From assembly GCA_022511485.1 (NCBI GenBank), contig JAFLUJ010000049.1:1-5716 (forward strand): a stretch of 5,716 nt of DNA. The letters run 5' to 3'. Positions 4,564-5,716 of this stretch are shown in pieces. The notes under the pieces are model-generated. The model had not been told where the DNA came from and ran no database searches. It saw only the letters and a list, made by a program, of their open reading frames with translations. Numbering within the stretch: the stretch's first letter is position 1; each line of letters begins with the position of its first letter. The translations under genes and the position numbers were made by a program. The stretch is from Oscillospiraceae bacterium (GTDB lineage: Bacteria; Bacillota; Clostridia; Oscillospirales; Ruminococcaceae).

Positions 4564-5614
4564 GCAGTCTGATAATTATTTCGTTTGAAACAGTACATCC
4601 CCTGGGAGTGAGCTGCAAAAAGCCGTTTTCATTTTTCATGAATCCTCCCTTTATTAAAGGCGAGGCAGGCTTTTGTGCTTCCGGATACTCAGAAAGGGAC
4701 AATCCTTCTTTTGTAAGCCTCAGTGCAAGCATTGCACGTTCTGACCGGTCTCCGCCGCCGCCGGATACCACCTTGTTCTGTATTTCCGCAGAGATAAAGT
4801 TCTTTACATCCGGAGGACAGAAAAATCTTTCCCCGTTTATGAAGCTGTGTGCGGAAGAACCTATCCCATAATATTCTTCACACCGCCAGTATTTCAGGTT
4901 ATGCTGACATTCAAAGCCATTGCGGGCGAAATTCGATATTTCATACTGTTCAAATCCGCGGCTGTCCAGGAATTCTGCGGCTTCAAGATACATATCAGCT
5001 GTCTCATCGTCATCGGGGATATTCTCCAATGCTTTTGTATCCAATGACAGGGGAGTTCCCTCCTCGACTTTCAGCATATAGGCGGAAATGTGGGAGAGGG
5101 GAAGCTCCGTGATCGTTTTCAGGTTAGTCCTCAGGCTTTGAAAGGTCTGTCCGGGGACAGCAAGCATCAGATCGGCGCTTATGTTGTCGAATCCAGCCTT
5201 ATTGGCTGCATTGATAGCTGAAATTGCTTCGCTTGCATTATGGAGGCGTCCTAAAGCTTTCAGTTCATTGTCGTTGAAGGATTGCACTCCAAAGGAAATA
5301 CGATTGATCCCAACAGATTTGAGATCCCGGAGATATGCAGGAGTAACGCTGTTGGGATTTGCTTCTGTGGTGATCTCCGCTCTGTTGCAGATGTCCGCCG
5401 CTGAAAGTATGCGGGAAAACTGATCCGGTGTAAGCAGTGACGGAGTTCCGCCGCCGAAATAGACTGTGTCAAAACGTTCGTCTGTTGCTTTTATGTTCCT
5501 TACTACTGCATCGGTGTATAGTTCTTTAACAGACGGATCAGTTACGGAAAAGAAATCACAGTAGGGACATTTTTGCACACAGAAAGGAACATGGATATAT
5601 AGACCTTTTGGCAT
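4550..5614 (-). CDS. hemW: Heme chaperone HemW, radical SAM family
   Basis: A 354-residue radical SAM protein related to oxygen-independent coproporphyrinogen oxidase (HemN). The cluster motif is CxxxCxxCxF (Cys12, Cys16, Cys19, Phe21); Phe in the last position rather than Cys is the mark of HemW, a heme-binding protein that delivers heme to respiratory enzymes, and argues against HemN activity. Other family blocks are YFGGGTPS (52-59), TEANP (83-87), ISFGVQSF (106-113), the HISAYML segment (175-181), the HemW-type HNLKYW (238-243) and the C-terminal LTPRGCTVSNEI. Many genomes of fermentative anaerobes carry hemW-like genes annotated as coproporphyrinogen oxidase, so the cellular role here is uncertain. 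AGGAG at 5622-5626, seven bases before the ATG at 5614, fixes the start. An ATG at 5644 would add ten residues but overlaps the predicted -10. The last residues, L-R-A-C, and the stop lie in the palindrome at 4493-4563. It converges on the pseudokinase gene and seems monocistronic at this end. Confidence 0.94.
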   Translation of the reverse strand: MPKGLYIHVPFCVQKCPYCDFFSVTDPSVKELYTDAVVRNIKATDERFDTVYFGGGTPSLLTPDQFSRILSAADICNRAEITTEANPNSVTPAYLRDLKSVGINRISFGVQSFNDNELKALGRLHNASEAISAINAANKAGFDNISADLMLAVPGQTFQSLRTNLKTITELPLSHISAYMLKVEEGTPLSLDTKALENIPDDDETADMYLEAAEFLDSRGFEQYEISNFARNGFECQHNLKYWRCEEYYGIGSSAHSFINGERFFCPPDVKNFISAEIQNKVVSGGGGDRSERAMLALRLTKEGLSLSEYPEAQKPASPLIKGGFMKNENGFLQLTPRGCTVSNEIIIRLLRAC

Positions 5615-5621
5615 AGGGAAG

Positions 5622-5626
5622 CTCCT
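5622..5626 (-). promoter_or_regulatory. Ribosome binding site fixing the hemW start at 5614
   Basis: The minus strand reads AAAAGGAG here, with AGGAG at 5626-5622 and 7 nt to the ATG at 5614-5612. The longer in-frame ATG at 5644 has no such site, and the conserved HemW N-terminus (KGLYIHVPFC) begins right after the shorter start. Confidence 0.85.
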
Positions 5627-5639
5627 TTTTATAATGTAA

Positions 5640-5667
5640 ATCATAATTTAGCGGAGAAGTTTTTCAA
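5640..5667 (-). promoter_or_regulatory. Candidate sigma-A-type promoter of hemW
   Basis: On the minus strand TTGAAA (5662-5667) lies 16 nt before TATGAT (5640-5645). Initiation near 5633 would give a leader of about 20 nt that just holds the AGGAG site. The -35 overlaps one arm of the palindrome at 5665-5689. Confidence 0.6.
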
Positions 5668-5689
5668 TTTTGCGCTGTGCGCAAAATTG
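5665..5689. repeat. Perfect 11-bp palindrome overlapping the hemW promoter
   Basis: CAATTTTGCGC (5665-5675) and GCGCAAAATTG (5679-5689) are exact reverse complements around TGT. Neither strand has a T-tract after the stem, so it is not a standard terminator. It overlaps the last three bases of the -35 hexamer, which fits an operator for hemW; it may equally be a dispersed palindrome. Confidence 0.6.
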
Positions 5690-5700
5690 TATAGCTGGTC

Positions 5701-5716
5701 GAGCTGAGCCCAGCTC
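5701..5716. repeat. Short perfect hairpin at the window edge
   Basis: GAGCTG (5701-5706) and CAGCTC (5711-5716) pair perfectly around AGCC. An overlapping alternative pairs AGCTGG (5693-5698) with CCAGCT (5710-5715). The window ends here, so a longer structure, such as the terminator of a neighbouring gene, cannot be judged. Confidence 0.35.

Noticed and set aside
5185..5191. TGTCGAA, an exact Spo0A box core
   Set aside because: It lies in the middle of the hemW coding sequence, far from any promoter; a 7-mer of this kind is expected by chance.
4550..5614. Oxygen-independent coproporphyrinogen III oxidase (HemN)
   Set aside because: The cluster motif ends CxF instead of CxC, and the HNLKYW block is typical of HemW.
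5615..5644. In-frame upstream ATG extending HemW by ten residues
   Set aside because: No ribosome site precedes it, it overlaps the predicted -10 hexamer, and a good AGGAG lies seven bases before the ATG at 5614.

Overview
The window looks like a chromosomal segment of a moderately AT-rich, Gram-positive anaerobe of the Clostridia, most plausibly a Ruminococcus-like Oscillospiraceae. The evidence is a Spo0A-family regulator, a Gram-positive lipoprotein, a PASTA-type receptor kinase homologue with an N-terminal zinc ribbon, strong AGGAGG-type ribosome binding sites, frequent ATA and AGA codons, and TTGACA/TATAAT promoters in AT-rich spacers. The genus is an inference from protein resemblance. 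No mobile-element gene, tRNA, rRNA or CRISPR array was seen.

Layout. Positions 1-130 hold two hairpins: a perfect AT-rich one of unknown role (6-38) and the terminator of the first gene (69-103). Positions 130-933 (minus) encode a Spo0A-like response regulator with an intact DNA-binding domain but a receiver whose phosphoacceptor Asp is Cys. A divergent, gene-free, AT-rich region (934-1380) carries promoters for both flanking genes and a 7-bp dyad next to the plus-strand promoter. Positions 1381-2121 (plus) encode an orphan amino-acid-type ABC substrate-binding lipoprotein followed by a strong terminator. A second gene-free region (2180-2554) holds two near-consensus tandem promoters and a leader hairpin. 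Positions 2555-4402 (plus) encode a zinc-ribbon, kinase-fold, single-TM, two-PASTA membrane protein that lacks both catalytic Asp residues and so reads as a pseudokinase. It converges on hemW (4550-5614, minus), the heme chaperone/radical SAM gene. A bidirectional terminator (4445-4488) and a 71-bp palindromic element (4493-4563) lie between them, and the palindrome itself encodes the last residues and stop codon of hemW. The right edge holds the hemW promoter, overlapped by a perfect 11-bp palindrome.

The genes do not form one operon. Each has its own promoter and every gene end is marked by a terminator. The common thread is signalling: a transcription factor apparently unable to take phosphate in the normal way, a solute-sensing lipoprotein without a transporter, and a wall-sensing receptor apparently unable to phosphorylate. 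The most notable observations are the doubly degenerate kinase, the Cys-for-Asp Spo0A receiver, and the palindrome that terminates hemW.
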